A stretch of DNA of 64,000 nucleotides from Pleurodeles waltl (Eukaryota; Chordata; Amphibia; Caudata; Salamandridae): assembly GCF_031143425.1 (NCBI RefSeq), contig NC_090447.1, positions 28,920,238 through 28,984,237 on the forward strand, given 5' to 3'. A program made the translations under genes and the position numbers. The notes under the pieces were generated by a model. The model was not told the DNA's origin. It did no database searches and saw only the letters and a list, made by a program, of their open reading frames with translations. Below are positions 42,562-53,809 of this stretch, one piece after another. Within the stretch, counting starts at the first letter, position 1. The number at the start of each line of letters is the position of its first letter.

Positions 42562-44575
42562 TGTTTCCTAATGCAAGGGTTCCCCTCACACACTTCTCCT
42601 CAGCCACACTTCCTGTTTCCTAAAGCAAGGGTTCCCCTCACACACCTCTCCTCAGCCGCACTTCCTGTTTCCTAATGCAAAGGTTCCCCTCACACACTTC
42701 TCCTCAGCCACACTTCCTGTTTCCTAATGCAAAGGTTCCCCTCACACACTTCTCCTCAGCCACACTTCCTGTTTCCTAATGCCAAAGTTCCCCTCACACA
42801 CTTCTCCTCAGCCACACTTCCTGTTTCCTAATGCCAAAGTTCCCCTCACACACCTCTCCTCAGCCACACTTCCTGTTTCCTAATGCCAAAGTTCCCCTCA
42901 CACACTTCTCCTCAGCCACACTTCCTGTTTCCTAATGCCAAAGTTCCCCTCACACACTTCTCCTCAGGCACGCTTCCTGTTTCCTAATGCAAGGGTTCAC
43001 CTCACACACTTCTCCTCAGGCATGCTTCCTGTTTCCTAATGCAACGGTTCCCTTCACACTCCTCTCCTCAGCCACTCTTCCTGTTTCCTAATGCAACGGT
43101 TCCCCTCTCACTCCTCTCCTCAGCGGCACTTCCTGTTCCCTAATGCAAAGGTTCCCCTCACACACCTCTCCTCAGCCGTACTTCCTGTTTCCTAATGCAA
43201 GGGTTCCCCTCACACACCTCTTCTCAGGCACGCTTCCTGTTTCCTAATGCAAGGGTTCCCCTCACACACTTCTCCTCAGGCACGCTTCCTGTTTCCTAAT
43301 GCAACGGTTCCCCTCACACACTTCTCCTCAGGCATGCTTCCTGTTTCCTAATGCAACGGTTCCCCTCACACACTTCTGCTCAGCCACACTTCCTGTTTCC
43401 TAATGCAAGGGTTCCCCTCACACACTTCTCAGGCACGCTTCCTGTTTCCTAATGCAAGGGTTCCCCTCACACACTTCTCCTCAGCCTCACTTCCTGTTTC
43501 CTAATGCAAGGGTTCTCTTCACACACCTCTCCTCAGCCACACTTCCCGTGTCCTAATGCAAGGGTTCCCCTCACACACTTCTCCTCAGCCACACTTCCTG
43601 TTTCCTAATGCAAGGGTTCCCCTCACACACTTCTCCTCAGGCATGCTTCCTGTTTCCTAATGCAAGGGTTCCCCTCACCTCTCCTCAGCCACACTTCCTG
43701 TTTCCTAATGCAAGGGTTCCCCTCACACACTTCTCCTCAGGCATGCTTCCTGTTTCCTAATGCAAGGGTTCCCCTCACCTCTCCTCAGCCACGCTTCTTG
43801 TTTCCTAATGCAAGGGTTCCCCTCACACACTTCTCAGGCACGCTTCCTGTTTCCTAATGCAAGGGTTCCCCTCACACACTTCTCCTCAGGCACGCTTCCT
43901 GTTTCCTAATGCAAGGGTTCCCCTCACACACTTCTCCTCAGCCTCACTTCCTGTTTCCTAATGCAAGGGTTCTCTTCACACACCTCTCCTCAGCCACGCT
44001 TCCTGTTTCCTAATGCAAGGGTTCCCCTCACACACTTCTCCTCAGGCATGCTTCCTGTTTCCTAATGCAAGGGTTCCCCTCACACACTTCTGCTCAGCCA
44101 CGCTTCTTGTTTCCTAAAGCAAGGGTTCCCCTCACACACCTCTCCTCAGCAACACTTGCTGTTTCCTAATGCAAGGGTTTCCCTCACACACCTCTCCTCA
44201 GCCACTCTTCTTGTTTCCTAATGCAAGGGTTCCCCTCACACACTTCTCCTCAGCCACACTTCCTGTGTCCTAATGCAAGGGTTCCCCTCACACACTTCTC
44301 CTTAGCCACACTTCCTGTTTCCTAAAGCAAGGGTTCCCCTCACACACCTCTCCTCAGCCACACTTCCTGTTTCCTAATGCAAGGGTTCCTCTCACACACT
44401 TCTCCTCAGCCACGCTTCCTGTTTCCTAATCCAAAGGTTCCCCTCGCACACTTCTCCTCAGCCACACTAATGCAAGTTTTCCCCTCACACACTTCTCGTC
44501 AGCCACACTTCCTGTTTCCTAATGCAAGGGTTCCCCTCACACTCCTCTCCTCAGCCACACTTCTTGTGTCCTACG
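42562..44575. repeat. 52-bp minisatellite with an ETS-type site per unit (about 38 copies)
   Basis: The unit contains TTCCTAATGCAAGGGTTCCC, CTCACACACTTCTCCTCAGC and CACACTTCCTGT. CACTTCCTGT is the reverse complement of ACAGGAAGTG, a high-affinity ETS motif, and is retained in most units. Variants (AAGGG, AACGG, CCAAAG; CACAC, CACGC, CATGC) cluster in neighbouring copies, a sign of local expansion. Confidence 0.95.
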
Positions 44576-44577
44576 CC

Positions 44578-44975
44578 TTAGTCTGGTGCTAGTGTGGTGT
44601 GAAGAGTCTCGTATACCCAGCATGGGTAGTGTACTTCTACCGACAGAGACTGAATCTTGGTGTGACCTCAGGCCTGGTCTGGAAGGATACCTCCCTCACC
44701 TGCTTGTTTCTTTGGTACCCGGGATGTTCTGTGCAGCGAGTACCGTGTCTCACGGCTTATGCTGGTGCTAGCGTGGTATGAGGGACTCGTATATCCAGCA
44801 TGGGTAGTGCACGTCTACCGACAGAGACTGAATCTTGGTGTGACCTCAGGCCTGGTCTGGAAGGATACCTCCCTCACCTGCTTGTTTCTTTGGTACCCGG
44901 GATGTTCTGTGCAGCGAGTACCGTGTCTCACGGCTTATGCTGGTGCTAGCGTGGTGTGAGGGACTCGTACACCCT
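44578..44975. repeat. 178-bp tandem duplication (2.2 copies)
   Basis: TGAATCTTGGTGTGACCTCA occurs at 44651 and 44829, and GGTGCTAG.GTGGT at 44587, 44765 and 44943. The two copies differ at only a few positions, so the duplication is young. Confidence 0.9.
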
Positions 44976-45149
44976 GAGTGGGTGTGTAGGTGGTAACATT
45001 GGATAGATTCAATCATTTAGTGTAAAAGCATGAACAGTAAAAACCACAACAATATAAAACATGGCTTGCCGGAAATATCGAAGCTAAAAGGAATATTAAT
45101 CACAGCCAGATATTAACAGTACAACCTAAATATTGCATGTCAGAATCAC

Positions 45150-46840
45150 TGACTGCTTTCCTAACACTTTCAGATTGGCTGTGGCCATTCTAAAAAACTG
45201 AACCTGGCACCCAATGTATTTATTTGAGTTTCCACCAAAGCAGTGTATGGTGACATCTCATGCAGTTTTATGCCTGACTCCTTTAGAATAGGGAGTGAAA
45301 TTATTCTCTGAAGGTTATGCAAATCTGCACATGAGCATATTGAGCGGTCCAGTGATTCTTCAGCTGTCTTGCAGCAGGGACATAATCTGTTCTTTTTTTA
45401 ATCAACATTTGTCCAAGCACCCTCAAACTGAAGAATTAAAATATAAAATTATGTTAGATTTTTAAATTATTTTTTCATTTTGAGGCCAGCTTTGAATCAA
45501 GATGAGACTGTCTCCTGACAGAACAAGCATGTTGGGCATAATTGGAGGGCTTATATGACAAATCTAGAAGCAACTCTTTGGAAAAGGAAAGTTGCTTACT
45601 TTCAGAGGGTGACAAGTTGGAAACAGTCTGTAGGTTCTAATGTTGCTCCTCTGTGAAGATTCCCCAGGAAAGATTCCTGTTGAAATGCCTGCTGGACCCC
45701 ACTCTAGTGCAGCTCCATATGAAGTTAACACTTTGAATGGCACCTACAATGCCAAAGAAGATAGGCCCAACTCAAGGCGTAAGCGGCACTGAAGAGGTGA
45801 GATCCTGCAAATTAACCAAAGAACTAGTTGATTGCATGGATACAGCATAAGAAGTTTTCAGAGTTAACACAGCGGAAGCATACAGTAAGGTGGGGAGTAA
45901 GTGACCCTTTAGAACATTGATAACAGGGCGACTGCATGCCCTTCATGTTGAACAGAGAAGCATCAAAAGGGTTAACTGTGTCCTCACTCCTAGAAACCAG
46001 CTTCTCAAAAGGGAAATTCCAATCCAAATTTGATTTATAGTTATGCCCAACTTCGGGTAACTACAAACATTTGATTGTTCTGAATCAATTGATCAAGACA
46101 AGGCGGTATTCAGGCAGTTTATTGCTACGATCGTAGATGGTGATGCATCTATGTTCAATCTATTAGGATGCAAGAACAAAACAAGCTTATCCAGTTGGCC
46201 CAGTAAATCTGTCTGCAAAAGGTAAAGTAATCAAGTCATCCGCATAGGCTAGATTACTCCTCCGGCTTCATCAATTTAGGCCATAAGCCATCAGCGTGAT
46301 CCAAGTATCCTGGTAAACCTGCCAGGTATAAAGAAAACAACAGCCCTGCCAAAATGGAGCCCTTTTCAAGCAGTGTATATTTGGGGGGAATCCCTTGTAA
46401 TATGTGAGCCTGACTTGTTTCCCAGGGTGTGATTCATTTAGGAGATGCATCAAATTGCTATCAATTCCCCAAGAATGTAGTTTATCAAATGTCTTATTGC
46501 CGGTATTTGTCAGAGAACATGTGGCCAACAAATGTAAGGTCTGGATATTATCAAGAGTAAAGTAGATCACCAGGAAACCAGTTTAGAAACACTTTAATAT
46601 TCTTACATCCTGAACACACTGAGACAAATTTGTCCAGCACGAATTTGGCAATAAATGTGCCCTCTTCATCTAATAATGCTATAGAACAGTAGTTTGTGGG
46701 CTCTGACACCAAGCCACTTTATGGAGCGATGGTAAATGAGAGCCTTTCCAGGATGGTGGAATAATTCCCTAATTATAAATCTTGGTAAGAAGTAAACTCA
46801 CAGTTGGGCTCCCCAGTGTTGGACTTCCCCCTAGTACAGC
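45150..46840 (-). pseudogene. Non-LTR retrotransposon (LINE) reverse transcriptase and C-terminal region
   Basis: Read right to left, an early RT segment with IIPPSWKGS (about 46785-46745) precedes an AKFVLDKF-type segment (about 46655-46620). The catalytic core AYADDLITL follows at 46249-46223. Next come a GITINQIW-like and an LPTLLYAS segment (about 45890). Near 45400-45230 a Cys-rich tail contains LCPCCKTAEESLDRSICSC. The order is that of an endonuclease-type LINE ORF2. Multiple frameshifts and stops make it inactive. The clade is not assigned. Confidence 0.65.
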
Positions 46841-47550
46841 AGGCGGTGGGCATGTGAGGAAAGGCTGTCCTGGACTAATGACAACATAACACATTTGGGA
46901 ACAAGGCTGTAAATAATTTGCCGTCTGTGAGGAGTGAAGTCGCCACTTTGACCGGCGCTGTAGAACTGGGATTTAGTGGACCCCCAAGTCCCAAACTCTA
47001 TATGAGAGGAGCAAGAATCCTGGTACCTGTTTGTACACATCCTACCAAAAGCCAGAAACGGCGAGCAGTTCTAGACTCAATGCTTTCTTCATTTTTGCAG
47101 CAATTACATTCTCAGACTTTATTGGAAGCTAGTTCAAGTTCTCTTATCAAAGCTTTGCTGCAGGGAGTAGGTGAGCTGTGAGTCTGATGTGCACACATGC
47201 CTGCCTCACACTGTGGTCTGTGGACGGGAATGGAGCGAAAGTTCTGCTGGATCTCAGGTGCAAATGAATGATGTTCAGTACTTGACAGGCATGAGACCGG
47301 TTTGTGAGTTCATGATCCATTCAGAGCCCAGGATCCCACCCTTTGACAATCCTTATTTTTTCGAATGATGTCAACAGCATGCAATTTTGGGGACGACGAC
47401 TCTTTTCCCTCATCAGAATTTGACTCTGAACAAGAGAGAGAAAGGCAGAAGAGGGAGAAGGAAAGCGGAATAATACAGGAAAACAGTGCCAAAAGGAGGA
47501 AGCAGAGATACAAAGCTGGAAGAGTGGAATACAGAGACAAGAATTGTAAG
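46841..47550 (+). other. Unique-looking DNA with candidate internal exon 47101-47170
   Basis: A good acceptor (TGCTTTCTTCATTTTTGCAG, ending 47100) precedes 70 nt that end at a good donor, AGTAG|GTGAGC (intron starting at 47171). One frame through the 70 nt is open, giving QLHSQTLLEASSSSLIKALL and two or three more residues. I do not recognise the peptide. Chance splice sites are common, so this is only a candidate. A short acidic/basic open frame at 47365-47610 merges into the purine-rich repeat and is not believed. Confidence 0.2.
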
Positions 47551-47639
47551 GCAATGGAAAAAAGAAGAGGAATGCGTTGGACAAAGAGTAGGAAGCCTTA
47601 CTATTCATGAGATAAAGAGAAAAAAGTGTAGGGCGGTTA

Positions 47640-48145
47640 AACGAATGATTTGAAATCAAGAATAAGAAGCCCTGGTCTTCATGAGATACAGACATGAAGA
47701 CTATAGTGGTGAAAAAGTGAGGCATGAGGTGGAACCAATACCAGGCAGCCTTGGTATTCATGACATAAAGAGACAAGTGTATGATGGAAGAAAGAAGCAT
47801 GAGATGGGCTCAAGAAACAGCACGCTTGGTATGCATAAGCAGTGTGGGCGGTGGAAGAAAGAGGCATGAGGTCGAGTCAAGAGCAAGCAGTGTTGGTATT
47901 GAGAAGATAATGTGATGGGAAGTGTAGGGTGGTGGATTAAAGAGGCATGAAATGGTGTTAAAAGCAAGACGCCTTGGCATTCATGAGATAGAGACAGGAA
48001 GTGTAGGGCAGTGGAAGAAAGAGGCATGAGGAGGTGTCAAGAGCAAGCAGTTTTGGTATTCATGAGATAAAGAGACAGGAAATGTAGGGTGGTGGAAGAG
48101 GCATGAGATGGAATCAAGATTAAGTAACCTTGGTATTCGGCAACC
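47640..48145. repeat. ~71-80 bp purine-rich tandem repeat (about 6 copies)
   Basis: AGAGGCATGAG-like words recur at about 47720, 47790, 47861, 47941, 48021 and 48097. Each is followed by TCAAGARCAAG, TTGGTATTCATGAGATA and GTGTAGGGTGGTGGAAGA. The oldest copies lie at the left. Confidence 0.85.
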
Positions 48146-48790
48146 TTAGCATTCAGCAGATGTTAGCTATGAAAAACCTTGTATTAATATACATTTTGTT
48201 TCTCCAAATTAAGCCCTGCGATTAGGCATTGGTGTCGATTAACTCCCAGTGATGCTGAAAGGGGTCATACACCCCCTTATCTGTTTGATAGACCCGGTGT
48301 GTGCCTGGCACGGAGTCAGTGACTTGGGCACAACTGCACTTCAGAGGTCAGACCCTGCACAGGGGGGCTCCAGGAGGGGGGGGGGCAGATGACGCTATGA
48401 CACGGAGAGCATAAGAGCACAGACCCATGGGATAGTGATAATTAGGGCTGTACATTGGGAGTTGATTTGGTCAGCCAGGGGTGGGCACGGTGCCAGGCGT
48501 CAGGGGTGTTTTAAGATGCATCTGGGTCACTAGAGCTGGTTGTCTGGTTCTTCATGAATAATACAGGGGAGCAGTGTCACACTGTCCTGTAGAAGGGGGT
48601 GCAGAGGGTCATGTCGCGGGCTGGCCCTTCATTGAGGTGAAGTCAGTCACTAATGTGTTCTACAGAATAAACCGGGGGGCGGGAGTGTGGGCAGCGTTTG
48701 TGAGTGACCCCTGGCACTGAGGTAATTCCCTAACACCACACCCTGGGTGACCTTTCATTCCCAGTGTAACAGCCCTCAAAAATATACATT
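48146..48790. other. Unassigned; G-run near 48378
   Basis: Mixed DNA with a G-rich spot. No repeat or coding frame is recognised. Confidence 0.4.
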
Positions 48791-48792
48791 GG

Positions 48793-49105
48793 CCCAACCC
48801 AGGCAGGAAGGAAGGTTCCTGCTCCAATCACAGATGATAGGAGGTTAGCCCCGCCCAGGCAGGTGGAAAGGTTCCTGCTCCAATCACAGATGATAGGGGA
48901 TTAGCCTCGCCCACAGACAGGTGGGACGGCTCCTGCTCCAATCACAGATGGTATAAGGGGATTAGCCTCGCCCACAGACAGGTGGGAAGGCTCCTACTTC
49001 AATCACAGATGATGTAAGGAGGTTATCCTTGCCCACAGGTAGCTGAGACAGTTTCTGTTCCAATCACAGAGGAAATAAGGAGGGTAGCCCCTCCCACAGG
49101 CCCCC
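48793..49105 (+). repeat. 57-62 bp tandem repeat carrying CCAAT and GC boxes
   Basis: There are five units. GCTCCAATCACAG, containing an NF-Y-type CCAATCA, lies at 48823, 48880, 48938 and 49060; the fourth unit has TTCAATCA. Most units are preceded by AGCCCCGCCC- or GCCTCGCCC-like Sp1-type words and an ACAGACAGGTGGGA segment. The array directly precedes the CNE-like block at 49130. Confidence 0.8.
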
Positions 49106-49129
49106 TGTGGCCAGCTATGTAGCGAACCG

Positions 49130-49490
49130 TTTATTTCTCCTTAAAGTCGCCTTTAATACTAGTGCAATGGCATGGGTGGCCACACCTGTGTAACAATTAA
49201 ACTCTCTTTTGAAACCTAATGACGCCCCCTCCCCATCCCAGTTCACTGTAAATGACCGGGCAGGGTGCCTCCCCTGCCTAAGGCAGATCATAGGGCGCTT
49301 AGAATGGAGTAAGCGCTTGGATAATTACACTGCGGGGAGCACCGGGCCATATCTGTATACATGACATTAATTGCAGGGGCATAGATTTCTCTGCTAATTA
49401 ACAAGGCGTAACCCTGCTCTCAGCTGGCCCCTTCAAAGGCCTCTCATCCTTTTATCATAGCGCCTTCTTTGAGGCATATACACACACAAT
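49130..49490. promoter_or_regulatory. Candidate conserved non-coding enhancer
   Basis: This unique, non-repetitive block is rich in developmental factor words. They include AACAATTAAAC (49193), GACATTAATTGCA (about 49364), the palindrome TAATTA in GCTAATTAACAAGG (49395-49400), CAGCTG and the TCF/LEF-type CTTCAAAGG (49431-49439). Such clustering resembles vertebrate CNEs. No coding frame is present. This is pattern recognition only; conservation is untested. Confidence 0.3.
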
Positions 49491-49539
49491 GGTCTGGTGT
49501 GGGGTGGTTGGAGCTATGATCTCTGCTCTAGGATTGACA

Positions 49540-50600
49540 AATGACCCAGCAATGGGGCAGGTTTCCAGTTCACTTCACAAATCATTGTATTCTACAAAAT
49601 ACTACAGAGGTGAGATTTCCTCTAAGCAATCACTTCTGCAGGCTTTAACTGTTCGATAACAATATATCTTTAAAGGCCTCCTGGCTTTCACATTTGCATT
49701 TCATAATAAATAATCAGGTCTGCAGCATTTGTCTTACATTTCATAATAAACTGATCCCACCTATTGCATCGGAAGTAACGTTTCCAAAAGGCCTAGTGCG
49801 GCCCACAGCTTTTATCCATAGTTTGACATCCTAACCAGCCCAGGCCTTCTGAAGTGCACATAAACTGGCAACCATCATGCATACGGTTGTACAATTAAAA
49901 CATGTACAAAATTACCGTTTTTGCAAAACAGTATACAACCCCTTTCAAAATGGCCCAACAAAGAATGTCACAGTGCATATCTACCTGTAGAATTTATCAG
50001 ATGGGGCGATCAACACTAAAACCCTTACTGACTTTGGGGGTCTGAGAGTTGTCCTGTAAAAAAGTACTTGTATATGGCCTGTGATACAGCGTAATAACAT
50101 CCACTGTTAAAGACCTATTGGTTTGAATGCATTTTTTCCAAATAAACAACTTTTTGTGAGAAACAGATCTGACGTATTACACTGGACTTAAGCTTTCACC
50201 GTCAAACATTCAGTCCAATAACCTTTATCATTGGCCTTACACTGTAGCCAATTTAAGCCTGCTGTATTGAGTACAAGCTTTGTCCAAAGGTAATTATCAG
50301 GCATACAGTCACAAAATTGCAAATGTTTGCAACATTAAAGTTGGTGAAGCAAAATACTATCTCAGCTAAGAGAGTTTAACAAGGATAACCACAGTGCAAA
50401 TGTTATATTTCATGGTTTGTCGGAGGAGGTGACCAACACCAAAACTCTTACCTGACAAGGTAATTTGTGAGATTTTGTGTAACAAAATACGTCTCTGCAG
50501 CCTTTAACACACAGTAATAACAATCTACTCTTCAATGCGTATTGACTTGACTATGCCATTTCACCATAAAACTGTCAGGCTAACTACCTGTGTTGTAATG
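49540..50600. repeat. Ancient ~425-bp tandem repeat (about 2.5 copies)
   Basis: Corresponding blocks recur: CACAGTGCATAT at 49970 and CACAGTGCAAAT at 50391; a GATCAACACTAAAACCCTTAC-like line at 50008 and GACCAACACCAAAACTCTTAC-like line at 50432; CTGCAGGCTTTAAC at about 49637 and CTGCAGCCTTTAAC at about 50497. The spacing is about 420-430 bp and the copies are heavily diverged. Confidence 0.6.
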
Positions 50601-50829
50601 TTCATAGTAAACAGAGAAGGGCTGTATCCTTGATCAATGACTTCACTCCATAAGCAACACAGTCCTTAGCTTTCTCACAAAACAAAAAGTTCAATATAAG
50701 CACTCCTTTTCAATGGAAGCGCACATCTTCCAGCCAGTGAAATTCTATGCTCAAAGGAACCAAAAGGCCAATGGCACTCTTTCAGTAGGACAGCAGACAT
50801 GTATGCACAGGAGTTTTTCATATCCTTGG
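50601..50829. other. No recognised feature
   Basis: Short unassigned stretch. Confidence 0.3.
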
Positions 50830-51310
50830 CATCCCACACAGATCCCTGCCCCCTCACGGACCCACATACCTTTCACACTGGATCCTCACATGACCCCCCA
50901 CTCATGTCCTTTGAACCCAAAGTTCTCATGCATTGAATGCCACTCCCCTGACAGCCACATGGATGACTTTACTCCCCCATCCCTGACTCTCATTGGATGC
51001 CATGCACCAGACACTTACCCTAAATACTTGTCAGTCTCTCAGTGTCTGCCATGTACATGATCCCGCACAGATGCCCTTACCTACACAGGTCTCAGATTCC
51101 CACTGGAAGTCACTCGCATGACCCCACACAGATGCCCTTACATATACAGGTCTCAGATTCCCAGTGGAAGTCACTCGCATGACCCCACACAGATGCCCTT
51201 ACCTATAGATGTCTCAGATTCCCGGTGGAAGTCACTCGCATGACCCCACACAGATGCCCTTACCTACACAGGTCTCAGATTCCCATTGGAAGTCACTTGC
51301 ATGACCCCAC
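50830..51310. repeat. 61-bp tandem repeat (4 good copies plus decayed ones)
   Basis: CACAGATGCCCTTAC recurs at about 51066, 51127, 51188 and 51249, with GGTCTCAGATTCCC and GGAAGTCACTCGCATGACCC in each unit. Between 50830 and 51050 older relatives are visible (CTGACTCTCATTGGATGCCA). Confidence 0.9.
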
Positions 51311-53484
51311 GGAGTTGCCTTTGTTACCCATATCTCTCTGACTCCGCGGTTGGGGTCTTAGGCTGAAGTTCCATCATGGTATTGGACTTGGAGGTCCTGG
51401 AAGTGGTCCTAGGGTTCAGACCTTGTCAGCTGCAGTGGTGCTTCCTGCCATGTTGGTCCTGTTCCTCTTCTGCCGTGGTCTCCTCCTGGAATACATACGT
51501 CTCATACTCTCCACAACGGCTCCATGTATCTTTGGGGCACACATTTTGGCAGTGAGTTATCTGGACTCGTTTACTGGTTGTCATGAAACTTCTGCAGCCC
51601 ACTGTCCATGCCATGGCTTCAGGCACCTTCTCCAGTGTAGAGGGCCTCTTAGGCGTGTCAGTTTATCACAGCGTCCTTGTCACCAGGGGACTGCATGGTG
51701 CCTTGAGCTGCAGGTGGGGACCGGGGGGTTGTTGAGCTGAATAAGGGAGGTAACACTCTGGAAATCGTGCGCAGCTGCTGGAGGCCTTCACAAGCTGCCG
51801 AGCCGTTGGAGCTCGCTAGTAGGGTGGACATTGCTGCTGGGGCTATCGCGCAGCCGTCCGACACTTGACGCTCATTCCCCAGGGGACGCCACTCTTGGAC
51901 GTCAGTCCCAGAAGGCCTTGCCTGTATGTGTGTGATGTAACACGCCGTTGGCTACTTTGAGGCTACACTTTATTTTCAGTATTGCCCTGAGAGTCGGTAG
52001 TGAGGACAGAGGTGGACCTGCGCAGTCAGTTGTGTAACTGAACCGTCTTATGGATTTGACTGATCTATTTTCGCAGGTTGAATTGTAGAACATTTCCATG
52101 TTTTGTGTTTACCTGCACTTTATTCAGTCTTCTAGAGTGTTATCATATTCATTTACTCAGAGGCCTGAGGGGCACTCCCACTGTTTGCTTTCACATCCTT
52201 CAGGGGGGTGTGGTCAGTCTCATGATTTTTTGGTTTGTGAACAATTTTGTTAACTATTTAGTTTCCCTCATTCTTATATCTGCTATTCCTCATGGCCTCT
52301 GCTCAGCAGGTTATGCGACCACCTCCAGCCCCCAACATCCAGGCAAAACCTGTCCTTAGATGGTGGCCGTGCTGGGTATGTGTGAAACCTTCCTGGTTGC
52401 AATTGATGCCGTGAAACACGAGGCTTCACTGAAAACAGCTTTGCTATTCAGTCATCTCAGCCGTTCAATTGTGAACAAATATTGGAGAACTCGCCTGAGG
52501 TGAAAGCTCCACAAGGCCTGTTATTTGCCTGGGTGAGCGCCGTGAGGCCAAGGAACAGCTGCAGAGACAGTGCTCCGAGGAACCAAGCGTTCAGCTGGAA
52601 AGACACAACTTCTTAAAAACCAGCAGTATAGTGATGAGCGTTGCAGAGTGTATGTCTGCCCTGCATGTCCCAGCAGCCTCTTGTAGACTCAAGAATTGTG
52701 TGGAAATGTATTTCAAGTACTTCTAGAAATGCTTCTAAAAATGCTCCAAGAAAGGCTATTAAACTGTGGAAATATGGGATTTTCTGAAGTAATTGGCAGT
52801 GCCAAGAGTATAGAGCCTTCAGTCCTCTGCTCAACAGCCCTCGCCTGTCAGCAAAGGCCCTCCCCAGTGATCAGTGCCTGCTCTAGAGACAGGATGGCCA
52901 GGGGTCCTAGCAGGAAGCTGGTGGTTAGCTAGTACAGATGGGGGTTTAAGGCTGACGCTGGTAACAACGCACAATGCCCACCACATCTTAAGCGTTGTGT
53001 TTCTTGCAAGTAAATGAGCCATTTTCAAGCTGTTTGCAAATCTGGGAATACCAGAGTGAAGATTAGTAATGTTGGACTCACTGACCAGGATTGAGCGCAT
53101 AGGTTTTCCAAACTTCCTCAGACGATGGACTCAGATGCTGGTTTACTGAGTGAAAGGCTGGGAGTCTGGGGCATCTGTGGCTAATGTACCTTTGACCGTG
53201 ATGATGTATTCAGGAGAGCCCATCACCTTTACTGTTCTCTCGGGTAAATTGGCTGGGACATTGTGTTACAATACACTGATGGTATCCCTGAGGCCTTTGG
53301 GGAACACAACATAGAGGTGTTGAGTTCTTTGTTTGGAGTATTTGGGGAGAAAGACTGAAACAATGGTGTATGTCTCAGTGAAGGGAAAGACGTTTCAGGA
53401 TGGAGAGATTGCATGAAGAAGGATGATTATTGAAGCCAGATTCAGATTATCCGGTGGTGTTGGATGACATCCCTGTGTTTGAGT
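51311..53484. other. No recognised feature
   Basis: About 2.2 kb of mixed DNA. Open frames (for example 51423-51740) show no familiar domain. From about 53100 the sequence may already belong to a decayed gypsy element, since it runs into the pol fragment. Confidence 0.35.
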
Positions 53485-53665
53485 GCGGAGTAAATGAAAG
53501 CCATGTGGATAAAACGCGCTCAACATTTAGAAGTGTTTGCGGATTGTGTTGGTCCCCTGAGAAGATTTGAATGCAGCATCAGATGGAAACAGAATGCGGT
53601 GCCTCTTGAACACAAAGTAAGGCCAGTTAGGGATAAGCATCAGGAATGGTCTAAAGATCCTTTTG
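53485..53665 (+). pseudogene. Ty3/gypsy-like pol fragment (protease-RT linker)
   Basis: In the frame from 53494, FADCVGPLRRFECSIRWKQ followed by NAVPLEHKVRPVR resembles the stretch upstream of the RT in vertebrate Ty3/gypsy elements (F-xDCVG-L, then D-A-x-P-V-x-HKVRPVP). The homologous part stops soon after and the RT core is missing. The copy is short and the identification depends on this one motif. Confidence 0.4.
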
Positions 53666-53809
53666 GATGGCCTTTGCTTTGTTCCCTGTTACCTTTTAAA
53701 ACCTGGGATGCTCCTTCAGTGTTGGGTACCACAGCACACAGGGCAGGCTGGCACGCGCCACCTCGGGCGCATTGAGGGCAGGCATTACCAAGCAGCGCGC
53801 TCCTGATGT

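Noticed and set aside
42562..44575. CRISPR-like regular spacing
   Set aside because: Units are contiguous tandem copies with no unique spacers, and the DNA is eukaryotic.
47365..47610. Acidic/basic 81-codon frame resembling a nuclear protein
   Set aside because: It has low-complexity purine-rich composition and merges into the adjacent tandem repeat; no splice or family support.
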